A stretch of 64,000 bases of DNA from Propioniciclava sp. (GTDB lineage Bacteria; Actinomycetota; Actinomycetes; Propionibacteriales; Propionibacteriaceae). The stretch is from the NCBI RefSeq assembly GCF_029977985.1, contig NZ_JARKOT010000092.1, positions 42,115 to 106,114 of the forward strand, in the 5' to 3' direction. The notes under the pieces are model-generated. The model did no database searches. It worked only from the letters and a program-made list of their open reading frames with translations, and was not told the DNA's origin. The translations under genes and the position numbers were made by a program. Below, piece after piece: positions 43,598 to 57,261 of the stretch (the stretch's first letter is position 1; every line of letters begins with the position of its first letter).

Positions 43598-43818
43598 CTG
43601 CGGCCCCACCGACCCCACCGACAGACCCGCCGATCCCCCTCGACAGCCCCCGCACCACCCGGCGGGCGGAGGGCCAGGCAGCTCGATCCGCACAGCTCGC
43701 CCGGAGTCTGGACAACTCGTCCCAAAGGATGGCTCGGAGAGCAATTACGAGTCACAACGGCTAGTTTCGGGTCCGACGGCACAGCCGCCTGATCATCGTC
43801 TCTGTCAAGGACACTTCC

Positions 43819-46347
<2,529 letters not shown>

Positions 46348-46365
46348 CGAACCCGGTGTGAAAAG

Positions 46366-46396
46366 GCAACCCCCGGCGCCGGTCGCCGGGGGTTGC
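46366..46396 (+). terminator. Hairpin between the two pyrophosphatase genes
   Basis: GCAACCCCCGGCG - CCGGT - CGCCGGGGGTTGC is a perfect 13-bp stem with a 5-nt loop, 18 bp after the hppA stop. There is no T-run, so termination would be Rho-assisted or partial. The second gene then needs its own promoter, possibly near TTTAATGA at 46417. Confidence 0.75.
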
Positions 46397-46448
46397 GCCA
46401 TCTTCGGGCGCTCCCCTTTAATGACGTGCACCTGAAGTCGACTCACCA

Positions 46449-49001
<2,553 letters not shown>

Positions 49002-49023
49002 TCAAGCCATAGAATGGTCAACC

Positions 49024-50451
49024 GTGTGGTCGTTCCTCGTCGTCGCCCAGCTGCTCTGCGCCGCCGTCCTGATCCTGAGCGGACTCGCCAAGGCGCGTGA
49101 GCCCGAGGCCACACGGGACGCCTTCGCCGCCCTCCGCTTGCCGCGCGCGCTCGCCGACTCCCCCGCGCCCACCTTGCTGCCGTGGGCAGAGCTGGTCCTC
49201 GGCGCCCTCATCGTGGTGGGAGCCGGCTGGGTGCTGGTGCTCACGCTGCTGGCCACCCTGGTGCTGTTCGTCGCCTACCTCGTCATCATCGGCCGCGCCC
49301 TCGGCTTCGCCGTGCCTGTGCGCTGCGGCTGCTTCGGCCGCATCGGCGACCACGATGTCAGCCGGCGCACGCTCGTCCGCAACTCCGTCCTCGTCGGCAC
49401 CGCCACCGCCGGCCTCGCCGGGGCGCTCGGCGGGGTCTCGACGGCAGACGTCCTGCTCGCCACCCCTGGGGCCATCGGCTGGATCCTCGCCGCCGCCCTG
49501 GCCGGGGCCGTCGGCGTCCTCGTCCTCGGCCGCGCCGGCGGTCCGACAGCGGACGCCGCTGCCACCGTCACCTACGCCAATCACCTTGTGCTGCGCGAGG
49601 CGGCCACCGGGACCCCGTACTCGCTGGGGCGGCTCCCGGACACGCTCTTGCTGTTCGTCACCCCCGGTTGCGGCGGCTGTGAACGCGTCGCAAAGGACCT
49701 TGCCGCCTGGCGCGCCGCTCTGCCGGGCGTGACGATCAGGCCCGTCTACCACGATGCCGTGAACCCGGCGGAGTGGGCGCACGACGGCGTCCGCGACCTG
49801 CATCTCACCGACAACGACGGCAACGTCGGCCTCGCCCTGTTCGGCGGCAGCACGCCGAGCGCCGTGCACGTCGACCGCAACGGCACGGTGGGGTGGGCGG
49901 CCGTGGGCGAGACCGCTGTCCGTGAGCTGGCCGCCGCCCTCGGCGCCGAGGCGACGGCACCTGCCCCGACACCCACCCCGACGTCTGAGGCCGCGCCCGC
50001 CGTCGTCGAGGACGAGCTCGCCTACGAGCGCAAGCCGATCCCGAGCGGCATCGTCATCAATGCCGAGGGCAAGCCGCGCACGCTGGCCGAACTGGCGATG
50101 TACCGCCCGACCCTCGTCGTGGCCATCACATGCTTGTGCGGTTCCGTCCGCGGTGCCGTGGATCAGTTGGGGGCCTGGGCCGAGCGACTCGAGGTGGTGG
50201 ACGTCGTCCTGTTCACCACCTTCCCCCTCGACGGGCTGCCCGAGGACTGGGGCGTCCGCGACCGGGCGTGGTACGACCACCGCAGCACCAGCCGGTCGGC
50301 CCTCGGCCTGAGCGGTTCGGTCAGCGCGGTGCTCCTCGGCGCCGACGGCATGGTCGCGGGCGGCCCGGTGCCCGAGGACGAGATCGAGCAGTTCGTGGCC
50401 GACATCGAGGCGGAGCTGGTCGAGTACGCCGTGCTCACCCGCGATGCCTAG
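49024..50451 (+). CDS. MauE-type membrane protein fused to two redoxin-like domains
   Basis: A 475-aa fusion. Residues 1-165 resemble MauE/DoxX (four helices, ILSGLAKAREPEATRDAFAA, then RCGCFGRIGDH). Residues about 190-315 form a thioredoxin-like domain with FVTPGCGGCERVAKDL (CxxC). A Pro/Thr linker (AAPTPTPTSEAAP-like) leads to a second redoxin-like domain with VVAITCLCGSVRGAV (CxC). It probably carries electrons across the membrane to periplasmic thiols, possibly for cytochrome oxidase or cytochrome c maturation as ctaA/ctaB are near (inference). GTG 49024 is 8 nt after TAGAAT. Confidence 0.75.
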   Translation: MWSFLVVAQLLCAAVLILSGLAKAREPEATRDAFAALRLPRALADSPAPTLLPWAELVLGALIVVGAGWVLVLTLLATLVLFVAYLVIIGRALGFAVPVRCGCFGRIGDHDVSRRTLVRNSVLVGTATAGLAGALGGVSTADVLLATPGAIGWILAAALAGAVGVLVLGRAGGPTADAAATVTYANHLVLREAATGTPYSLGRLPDTLLLFVTPGCGGCERVAKDLAAWRAALPGVTIRPVYHDAVNPAEWAHDGVRDLHLTDNDGNVGLALFGGSTPSAVHVDRNGTVGWAAVGETAVRELAAALGAEATAPAPTPTPTSEAAPAVVEDELAYERKPIPSGIVINAEGKPRTLAELAMYRPTLVVAITCLCGSVRGAVDQLGAWAERLEVVDVVLFTTFPLDGLPEDWGVRDRAWYDHRSTSRSALGLSGSVSAVLLGADGMVAGGPVPEDEIEQFVADIEAELVEYAVLTRDA

Positions 50452-50461
50452 ACTGGCCCGC

Positions 50462-51169
50462 ATGCCCGCCGATCCCGCCCTGGTCGCCGACGGTGTCGTC
50501 GTCGAACTCGGCGGGCGCCGCATCCTCGACCACCTCAGCCTGAGCGCCCGCACCGGCCAGATCACGGCCCTGCTCGGTCCCAACGGCGCCGGCAAGACCA
50601 CCACCCTTCGCTGCCTGACGGGCCTCATCGCCCCGCAGGCGGGCACGGTCAGCGTCCTCGGCCGACCCGCAGGGCACCCGGAGGCCCTCGTCCGGCTCGG
50701 CCTCATGCCGCAGGCGACCGGCGCCTGGTCCGGCGTCCGGCCACGCCAGTTGCTCGCCTACCTCGCGTCGTTGTATGCGCACCCGCACCCCGTGGACGCC
50801 CTCGTCGACGCCCTCGCGCTCGGCAGCTTCCTCGACACGCCCTACCGGCGCCTGTCTGGGGGGCAGCAGCAGGCCGTCAATCTCGCCGGGGCGCTGGTCG
50901 GGAGGCCCGAGCTCGTCGTCCTCGACGAGCCCACCGCGGGCATGGACCCGCACGCCCGCCGCCGCACGTGGGCGCTCGTGCGGGAGCTCGCGGACGTCGG
51001 CGTCACCGTCCTGCTCACCACCCACGCCATGGACGAGGCCGCCGCGCTCGCCCACCACGTCTGGATCATGGACGCCGGCCGGGTCACCGTCTCCGGAAGC
51101 GTGGGCGAGCTGACCGTCGACGGTTCCCTGGAGGACGTCTTCCTGCGCCACACCCAGGAGGGCCGGTGA
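50462..51169 (+). CDS. ABC exporter ATP-binding protein
   Basis: A 235-aa nucleotide-binding subunit. Walker A LLGPNGAGKTTTLRCLTG, signature LSGGQQQAVNLAGALVG, Walker B LVVLDEPTAGMDPHARRR, and an H-loop in LLTTHAMDEA; this is the DrrA/CcmA-like export class. ATG 50462 is chosen because TAGACT precedes it by 7 nt. It overlaps the permease start (GTGA). The two genes plus ctaA form a set seen in other actinobacteria, suggesting a link to heme or oxidase assembly. Confidence 0.9.
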   Translation: MPADPALVADGVVVELGGRRILDHLSLSARTGQITALLGPNGAGKTTTLRCLTGLIAPQAGTVSVLGRPAGHPEALVRLGLMPQATGAWSGVRPRQLLAYLASLYAHPHPVDALVDALALGSFLDTPYRRLSGGQQQAVNLAGALVGRPELVVLDEPTAGMDPHARRRTWALVRELADVGVTVLLTTHAMDEAAALAHHVWIMDAGRVTVSGSVGELTVDGSLEDVFLRHTQEGR

Positions 51170-51927
51170 CCGCCCTCGATCTCACGCCGGCCGCCGGCGC
51201 TGCCCCTCGTGGGCGCCGCATCGCCCGCCACGCCGCCATGGAGTCCGCCCTCACGCTCCGCAACGGCGAGCAGTTGTTGCTGGCCCTCGTCATCCCGGTC
51301 GGCGTGTTGGTCGCCGGCCGCCTGTTCGGGACGCAGTTCGGCCTCGATCCGCAGTTCCTGCCCGCCTCGGTGCTGGCACTGGCGCTGTGGTCCACCTCGT
51401 TCACCTCGCTGGCCATCACCACGGCCTTCGAGCGCCGCTACGGCGTGCTCGAGCGCCTCGTCGCCACGCCCCTGACGCGCCTCGACCTGGTCACCGGAAA
51501 AGCACTGGCGACGGCGACCGTCACTGCCGGGCAGCTGGCCCTGCTGGCCGGGGTCGCGGTGGCACTCGGCTGGCGGCCGATGCCCACGGTCACCCAGACC
51601 CTCGTGGCGGCCGGGGTCGCCGTGCTGAGCGCCGCCACGTTCGCGAGCTTCGCGCTCACCCTCGCCTCCCGCCTGCGCGCCGAGGCCACCCTTGCCGCTG
51701 CGAACCTCATCTACCTGCTCGTGGCCGCGGGCGGCGGCGTCCTGCTGCCTCTGTCGGCCTACCCACCCGCCACGGCGGCCGTGCTCGCGTGGACGCCGTC
51801 GGGCGCCCTCGGCGAGACGCTGCGCACGTGGGCGGCGGGCGGCACCGATCCGATGCCGCTGGTCGTGGTCGCCGCCTGGGCCGCCCTGGCGCTCCTGCTC
51901 GCCCGAAAGGCCTTCCGATGGACGTGA
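51166..51927 (+). CDS. ABC-2 type permease
   Basis: A 253-aa partner of the preceding ATPase with six hydrophobic segments. It has the ABC-2 pattern TAFERRYGVLERLVATPLTR in the second cytoplasmic loop and a late LTWTPSGALGETLR-like segment (AWTPSGALGETLRTW). Substrate unknown. GTG 51166 overlaps the ATPase stop. The 3' end overlaps the ctaA start by 10 bp, so the three genes are coupled. Confidence 0.88.
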   Translation: MTALDLTPAAGAAPRGRRIARHAAMESALTLRNGEQLLLALVIPVGVLVAGRLFGTQFGLDPQFLPASVLALALWSTSFTSLAITTAFERRYGVLERLVATPLTRLDLVTGKALATATVTAGQLALLAGVAVALGWRPMPTVTQTLVAAGVAVLSAATFASFALTLASRLRAEATLAAANLIYLLVAAGGGVLLPLSAYPPATAAVLAWTPSGALGETLRTWAAGGTDPMPLVVVAAWAALALLLARKAFRWT

Positions 51928-52841
51928 CGAGCCCCCCCCGCACCACCCTCCGGGGCCTGGCGATCGCCTCGCTCGTGGCCAACATGGTCATCGTGTGGAC
52001 CGGCGCCCTCGTCCGCCTCACCGGCTCCGGGCTCGGCTGCCCGACGTGGCCGCAGTGCGAGCCCGGCAGCTTCGTCGCGACCCCCGAGATGGGCATCCAC
52101 GGCGCCATCGAGTTCGGCAACCGCCTGCTCACCTTCGTGCTCGCCGGCATCGCCCTGTCCACCTGGCTGCTCGCCCGCCGCGAAGCCCGCGCCGGCCGCG
52201 TGCCGGAGCGGATGCCGGTCGTCGCGTTCGCCGTGGGGCTGGGCATCATCGCTCAAGCGGTCGTGGGCGGCATCTCGGTGCTCCTGCAGCTCAACCCGTG
52301 GATCGTCGGGCTGCACATGTTCGTCTCGGTGTTCCTCATCCTCGCCTGCGTCTTGCTCGTTCACGACGCCCAGCGGACGCCGAGGGCGTCCGCCCCGCTG
52401 CGGCTCGCCCGGCTGACGGAGGTCGTGTTCGCGCTCGGGATCGTTGTGGTGGCGCTCGGGGTGGTCGTGACCGGCGCTGGTCCGCACGCGGGGGACGGCG
52501 GCGCGGCGCGCAACGATCTGTCGACCGAGTGGACGGCCAAGGTGCACGCCTGGTCGGTGTGGGGGCTCCTCGCGCTCACCCTGCTGGGGCTGCTGTGGGC
52601 CTGGTCGGACACCCGGCTGCGCCGCCTGTGGCAGGGCCTCCTGGCAGCCGAACTCCTGCAGGGTCTCATCGGCTACGTGCAGTACTTCACGCACCTGCCC
52701 GTCGGCGTGGTGATCGCGCACATGGTGGGCACCACCGTGTTCACCGCCGCGCTGGGCCACCTGTGGCTGCTCGCCGGCGCGGGACCGCCTCAGAAGACGA
52801 GCGGGTCGACCGCGGCTGCGATGAAGACGAGCGCGAGGTAA
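51918..52841 (+). CDS. ctaA: Heme A synthase CtaA/COX15
   Basis: A 307-aa eight-helix membrane enzyme oxidising heme O to heme A for aa3-type oxidase. Markers are GALVRLTGSGLGCPTWPQCEPGSF (with Cys pair), HGAIEFGNRLLTF (heme His), GLHMFVSV and AHMVGTTVF (heme His). The start is ATG 51918 inside the permease end. The last 52 bp overlap the 3' end of the convergent ctaB. Confidence 0.92.
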   Translation: MDVTSPPRTTLRGLAIASLVANMVIVWTGALVRLTGSGLGCPTWPQCEPGSFVATPEMGIHGAIEFGNRLLTFVLAGIALSTWLLARREARAGRVPERMPVVAFAVGLGIIAQAVVGGISVLLQLNPWIVGLHMFVSVFLILACVLLVHDAQRTPRASAPLRLARLTEVVFALGIVVVALGVVVTGAGPHAGDGGAARNDLSTEWTAKVHAWSVWGLLALTLLGLLWAWSDTRLRRLWQGLLAAELLQGLIGYVQYFTHLPVGVVIAHMVGTTVFTAALGHLWLLAGAGPPQKTSGSTAAAMKTSAR

Positions 52842-53713
52842 CTGTTGGAGTAGTGGAACAGCCGCATGGGGTTGAGGGCGGCGTCGGTCTGGCCCGCACG
52901 GGCCCGGCGCAGCAACTGGAACGCCTCGACGACCAGCCACGCGCCGAGGGCACCGGCCACGAGCGGGTACAGCCAGCCGGTGCCCGCCGCCGGCCACAGC
53001 ACCAGACTCGTGGCCACCGTGAGCACCGCATAGACGAGGATCTGCCGCGTCACCACGGGCGCGGACGCCACGACCGGCAGCATCGGGACGTCCACCCGGG
53101 CGTAGTCCTCGCGATAGCGCAACCCGAGGGCCCAAGTGTGCGGCGGCGTCCAGAAGAAGACGATCGCGAACAGCACGAGCGGGGTGAGGGCGATGGAACC
53201 GGTGACAGCGGTCCAGCCGATGAGGGGCGGGAAGCAGCCGGCCACGCCACCCCACACGATGTTCTGCGGCGTGCGCCGCTTGAGCCAGATCGTGTAGACG
53301 AAGACGTAGTAGAGCATCGCCAGCAGTGACAGGCCCGCAGACAACCAGTTGGCGCCGAGCCCGAGCATGAGCAGCGATCCGATCCCGAGGACGGTCGCGA
53401 ACGCGTAGGCGGCGCGGGGATCCACCAGGTCGCGCGGCATCGGACGCCGCCGCGTGCGCCGCATGGAGGCGTCGATGTCGCGGTCGAGCACCGAGTTGAA
53501 GACGTTGGCCGCCGCGGCCGACAGCGTCCCACCCACGAAGGTGACCAGCACCAGCCCCAGCGGCGGCAGGCCGCCGGCGGCGAGGAACATGGCCGGAATG
53601 GTGGTGACGAGCAGCAGCTCGATGATCCGCGGCTTGGTGAGACCCACATAGGCCCGCACGACTCCCCCGAGACCGGTGCCGACGGGCACGGTCCGGCTGG
53701 GTGCGTTGTGCAT
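52790..53713 (-). CDS. ctaB: Protoheme IX farnesyltransferase (heme O synthase)
   Basis: A 307-aa UbiA-family prenyltransferase making heme O from heme B, the step before CtaA. The two Asp-rich sites are [18 protein letters not shown] and [19 protein letters not shown]. Eight or nine helices; the [17 protein letters not shown] start is typical. ATG 53713 is preferred over the ORF track start far upstream, which reads antisense through tal. TAGACT (53772-53777, minus) is a possible -10 with a leader of about 55 nt. Confidence 0.93.
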   Translation of the reverse strand: MHNAPSRTVPVGTGLGGVVRAYVGLTKPRIIELLLVTTIPAMFLAAGGLPPLGLVLVTFVGGTLSAAAANVFNSVLDRDIDASMRRTRRRPMPRDLVDPRAAYAFATVLGIGSLLMLGLGANWLSAGLSLLAMLYYVFVYTIWLKRRTPQNIVWGGVAGCFPPLIGWTAVTGSIALTPLVLFAIVFFWTPPHTWALGLRYREDYARVDVPMLPVVASAPVVTRQILVYAVLTVATSLVLWPAAGTGWLYPLVAGALGAWLVVEAFQLLRRARAGQTDAALNPMRLFHYSNSYLALVFIAAAVDPLVF

Positions 53714-53839
53714 GTGGACTCCACGGGATCCGGCTGGCGCCGCCGGCCTGGGGGCCCGGGCGGTCGGAGGCAGTCTAGCCGATCGGGCGTCACCCGCCCG
53801 ACTCCGCGTCCCGCCCCTTGTGGCGGCTACAGTCGAGCC

Positions 53840-54934
53840 ATGAACGACCGTCTCGCGGCCCTCGCCGGCGCCGGGGTTTCCATCTGGCTCGACGATCTGT
53901 CCCGTTCCCGACTCATCAGCGGCAACCTCGCCGAACTCGTCGCGACGAAGTCCGTGACCGGGGTCACCACGAACCCCACGATCTTCGCCGCCGCGCTCGC
54001 ACAATCCGGTGCCTACGCCGATGCCGTGGCCGACCTTGCCCCCGTCGGCGTCGATGACGCCATCAAACTGCTCACCGCCGCCGACGTGCGCGACGCCTGT
54101 GACGTGCTGGCCGGCGTCCACACCGCCACGGGCGGCGTCGACGGCCGCGTGTCGATCGAGGTGGCGCCCACCCTCGCCCACGACACGCGGGGCACCATCG
54201 CACAGGCGCGCGAACTGCACCGCCTCGTCGATCGCGACGGCGTCCTCATCAAGATCCCGGCCACGCCGGAGGGCCTGCCCGCGATCGCCGAGACCCTCGC
54301 CGCGGGGATCAGCGTGAACGTCACCCTGATCTTCTCCGTCGACCGCTACCGCGAGGTCATGGACGCCTATCTCACCGGCCTCGAGATGGCCGACGCTGCC
54401 GGGATCGACCTGGGCGGCATCCACTCGGTGGCGTCGTTCTTCATCAGCCGCGTCGATGTCGAGGTCGACCAGCGGTTGGACGCCGCCGGTGCAGCCGAAC
54501 TGAAGGGCCGGGCAGGCATCGCGAACGCCCAGACGGCGCTGGGGGCCTACGACGAGGTGTTCGGTGGCGAGCGGTTCGCGGCGCTGGCCGCCAAGGGTGC
54601 CCACCCGCAGCGACCCCTGTGGGCGTCGACGGGCGTCAAGAACCCCGCCTACCCGGACACGCTCTACGTGTCCGAGCTGGTGGCGCCGGGCGTCGTCAAC
54701 ACGATGCCCGAGAAGACGCTCGTCGCGTATGCCGATCACGGCGAGATCGGGACGCCGATGCCGGGGACCGCGGCCGACGGCGTCCGGGTGCTGGAATCCA
54801 TCGCAGCAGCGGGCGTGGACCTGGCCGACGTGTTCGCCGTGCTCGAACGAGAAGGCGTGGACAAGTTCGCGGCGAGCTGGACCGAACTCACCGAAACCGT
54901 GGCCGCCGCCCTCGGCGGCAGGGGCGCGGGTTAG
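53840..54934 (+). CDS. tal: Transaldolase
   Basis: A 364-aa pentose-phosphate enzyme of the actinobacterial type. The Schiff-base Lys is in [16 protein letters not shown]. Other marks are [30 protein letters not shown] and [24 protein letters not shown] lies 6 nt before ATG (leaderless). pgl follows 10 bp later. The zwf and opcA genes normally found between tal and pgl in actinobacteria are absent here. Confidence 0.93.
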   Translation: MNDRLAALAGAGVSIWLDDLSRSRLISGNLAELVATKSVTGVTTNPTIFAAALAQSGAYADAVADLAPVGVDDAIKLLTAADVRDACDVLAGVHTATGGVDGRVSIEVAPTLAHDTRGTIAQARELHRLVDRDGVLIKIPATPEGLPAIAETLAAGISVNVTLIFSVDRYREVMDAYLTGLEMADAAGIDLGGIHSVASFFISRVDVEVDQRLDAAGAAELKGRAGIANAQTALGAYDEVFGGERFAALAAKGAHPQRPLWASTGVKNPAYPDTLYVSELVAPGVVNTMPEKTLVAYADHGEIGTPMPGTAADGVRVLESIAAAGVDLADVFAVLEREGVDKFAASWTELTETVAAALGGRGAG

Positions 54935-54943
54935 GATCGGCTC

Positions 54944-55690
54944 GTGGCTGAGAACACTGCCGTCGAGTCCGTCGCTCGCTACGCGACCGGCCCCGACCTC
55001 GTCGACGGCGCGGCCGAACGCCTGCTGGCCAACCTGGTGGCGATCCAGGCGGAGCGGGAGGGCAACGTGCACCTGTGCCTGACGGGTGGTCGCATCGCCA
55101 ACCGCATCTACGCGGCGCTCTGCGACCAGCTGGAGGGCTCGGGGCTCGACCCGCGGCGACTGGAGTTGTGGTGGGGCGACGAGCGGTTCGTGCCTACCGA
55201 GGACCCCGACCGCAACGCCGGCCACACGCTGGCCATCCTGGCGGGCAAGCTGCCACTCACGTCGGCGCAGACTCACCCCATGTCGGCGAAGGACGGGTTC
55301 GCGGACGCCACCGCCGTCGCCGCGTCGTACGCCAAGGAGTTGGAGAACGTCACGTTCGACATCTGCCTGCTCGGCATGGGCACCGACGGACACGTGGCGT
55401 CGATCTTCCCGAACCACCCCTCGTTCGAGGCGACCAGTCATGCGGTCGTCGGTGTCACGGATTCACCGAAGCCCCCGTCGGAACGCATCAGTCTGACCAT
55501 TCAGGCCCTGAACACGAGCCGCCAGATCTGGTTCCTCGTCGGCGGTGCGGACAAGGCGGACGCCGTGCGCCGGTCCGTCGGCGGCGACCCGACGGTGCCC
55601 GCGGGCGTCGTCCGCGGGCGCGAGCGCACGCTGTGGCTGTTGGACCGCTCGGCCGCGTCCGATCTGCCGTACCACGAGTGCAGCTTCTGA
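54944..55690 (+). CDS. pgl: 6-phosphogluconolactonase
   Basis: A 248-aa DevB-type lactonase of the oxidative pentose-phosphate pathway. Motifs are LCLTGGRIANRIY, LWWGDERFVPTEDPDRNAG, CLLGMGTDGHVASIFPNHPS, and a C-terminal R-x-T-L segment. GTG 54944 lies 6 nt after TAGGAT, whose first three bases are the tal stop codon, so pgl seems to have its own leaderless promoter inside the tal end. Confidence 0.92.
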   Translation: MAENTAVESVARYATGPDLVDGAAERLLANLVAIQAEREGNVHLCLTGGRIANRIYAALCDQLEGSGLDPRRLELWWGDERFVPTEDPDRNAGHTLAILAGKLPLTSAQTHPMSAKDGFADATAVAASYAKELENVTFDICLLGMGTDGHVASIFPNHPSFEATSHAVVGVTDSPKPPSERISLTIQALNTSRQIWFLVGGADKADAVRRSVGGDPTVPAGVVRGRERTLWLLDRSAASDLPYHECSF

Positions 55691-55722
55691 CGCCGATCGC
55701 GCCCGTTGGCCTTGCGCCGCGG

Positions 55723-56079
55723 CTAGTAGATGACCTCTCCCGCGGCGCGGCGGGCACGCAGGGTGGCGAGGGCCTCGGCAAGGATCGCGGCGGCCTCGGA
55801 GTCGGTGCGCCGCTCCTTCACGTAAGCCAGGTGCGTCTTGTACGGGGTGATCTTCGGCGGCGGCGGCGGGTTCTCGGAGTCGAGGTTGGCGGGCAGCCCA
55901 CAGCGGGGGCAGTCCCAGGTCTCGGGGACCTGCGCGTCCGCGGCGAACGCCGGCCTGGTCTCGTGACCGTTGCTGCAGTAGTAGGAGACGTACAGCCGCG
56001 GGGCCGCGTCGCCCCGCTCCGCCTCCCCCATCGGGCCCGCACCGACGCGGCTCCCGCGGATCGCACTACCACCGACCAC
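55723..56079 (-). CDS. rbpA: RNA polymerase-binding protein RbpA
   Basis: A 118-aa actinobacterial factor that binds group 1/2 sigma factors and RNA polymerase and stabilises open complexes. It has a basic N-terminal tail, then a zinc-ribbon-like core (YYCSNGHETRP ... WDCPRCGLPANL), and a C-terminal sigma-interaction region KTHLAYVKERRTDSEAAAIL. It is a single gene between convergent pgl and codirectional secG. Confidence 0.94.
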   Translation of the reverse strand: MVGGSAIRGSRVGAGPMGEAERGDAAPRLYVSYYCSNGHETRPAFAADAQVPETWDCPRCGLPANLDSENPPPPPKITPYKTHLAYVKERRTDSEAAAILAEALATLRARRAAGEVIY

Positions 56080-56125
56080 CGATGTCTCCTTCGTTGAGTG
56101 TCGGACGCCGAACGGCGTGGGGAAA

Positions 56126-56404
56126 TCAGAGCGTGCCGAAGTCCGGGAAGTAGCGGTAGAGGGCGAGCAGGGCGAGGATGCAACCGAACCACAGCACCCC
56201 CACGATGATCGTCAACCGGTCGAGGTTCCGCTCGGCCACCGATGTGCCACCCATGCTCGAGCTCATGCCGCCGCCGAAGAGGTCGGACATGCCGCCACCC
56301 CGGTTCTTGTGCAGCAGAATGAACAAGGCGAGGGCGACGCTCGTGATCGAGAGCAGGATCGACACGGTCAGGATCGGCCAGGTCAGCAGAGGCACGAGAG
56401 TCAC
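56126..56404 (-). CDS. secG: Preprotein translocase subunit SecG
   Basis: A 92-aa SecYEG component with two helices (residues 8-31 and 66-84) and the conserved HKNRGGGMSDLFGGGMSSSM loop. GTG 56404 lies 6 nt after TAGAAT (leaderless). The gap to tpiA holds the tpiA hairpin, so secG is a separate transcript although the order gap-pgk-tpiA-secG is the conserved actinobacterial one. Confidence 0.93.
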   Translation of the reverse strand: MTLVPLLTWPILTVSILLSITSVALALFILLHKNRGGGMSDLFGGGMSSSMGGTSVAERNLDRLTIIVGVLWFGCILALLALYRYFPDFGTL

Positions 56405-56421
56405 CGGATGATTCTAACCCA

Positions 56422-56461
56422 GCGCGGCCCCCGTTCCGAACCGACGGAACGGGGGCCGCGC
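56422..56461 (-). terminator. Terminator hairpin of the gap-pgk-tpiA operon
   Basis: GCGCGGCCCCCGTTCCG - 6 nt loop - CGGAACGGGGGCCGCGC is a perfect 17-bp stem, 14 bp after the tpiA stop. No T-run follows. It separates tpiA from the secG promoter (TAGAAT at 56411-56416). Confidence 0.85.
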
Positions 56462-56475
56462 GCAGGCGTTGCGGA

Positions 56476-57258
56476 TCAGGCCTGGTAGAAGAGGACGATC
56501 TTGGCGAACTCCTCCGGGTCGAGGCTCGCGCCACCGACGAGGGCGCCGTCGACATCAGGCTGGGCCATGATGTCGGGGGCGCTGGAGGACTTGACCGAGC
56601 CGCCGTACTGGATGCGGACGGCGTCCGCGGCGTCCTGACCGAAGAGCTCGGCCACGCGGCCACGGATCGCGCCACAGACCTCCTGGGCGTCCTCAGGGGT
56701 CGCGACCTCGCCGGTGCCGATCGCCCAGACAGGCTCGTAGGCCACGACGAGGGAACCGACCTGCTCGGGGGTGAGGCCCTCGAGCACCTTGTCGACCTGA
56801 GCCAGCACGAACGGCACGTGCTCGCCGGCCTTGCGGACATCGAGCTTCTCGCCAACGCAGATGATCGGCGTCATGCCGGCCGCGAGGACGACCTTTGCCT
56901 TCTCGTTGATGACCTCGTCGGTCTCGCCGTGGTAGTCGCGGCGCTCGGAATGCCCGACCACCACATACTTCACGTTGAGCTTGCTGAGCATGGCGGCCGA
57001 GATCTCGCCCGTGTAGGCGCCCTTGGCGTGGACGGAGATGTCCTGGGCGCCGTAGGTGATCGGGAGCTTGTCGCCCTCGACCAACGTCTGCACGGTGCGA
57101 AGGTCGGTGAACGGAACTATCACTGCGGCTTCGGACTTCGACGCGTCGTACTTGGCGTCGGTCAGCGACCAGGCCAGCTTCTGCACGACGCCGGTGGCCT
57201 CGACATGGTCGAGATTCATCTTCCAGTTGCCCGCCATCAGCGGGGTGCGGTTCGCCAT
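56476..57258 (-). CDS. tpiA: Triosephosphate isomerase
   Basis: A 260-aa TIM-barrel glycolytic enzyme. Active-site residues are in [10 protein letters not shown] (Lys), [10 protein letters not shown] (His) and [15 protein letters not shown] (Glu), with the phosphate loop [15 protein letters not shown] 57258 is 3 bp from the pgk stop. Operon gap-pgk-tpiA. Confidence 0.96.
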   Translation of the reverse strand: MANRTPLMAGNWKMNLDHVEATGVVQKLAWSLTDAKYDASKSEAAVIVPFTDLRTVQTLVEGDKLPITYGAQDISVHAKGAYTGEISAAMLSKLNVKYVVVGHSERRDYHGETDEVINEKAKVVLAAGMTPIICVGEKLDVRKAGEHVPFVLAQVDKVLEGLTPEQVGSLVVAYEPVWAIGTGEVATPEDAQEVCGAIRGRVAELFGQDAADAVRIQYGGSVKSSSAPDIMAQPDVDGALVGGASLDPEEFAKIVLFYQA

Positions 57259-57261
57259 GGT

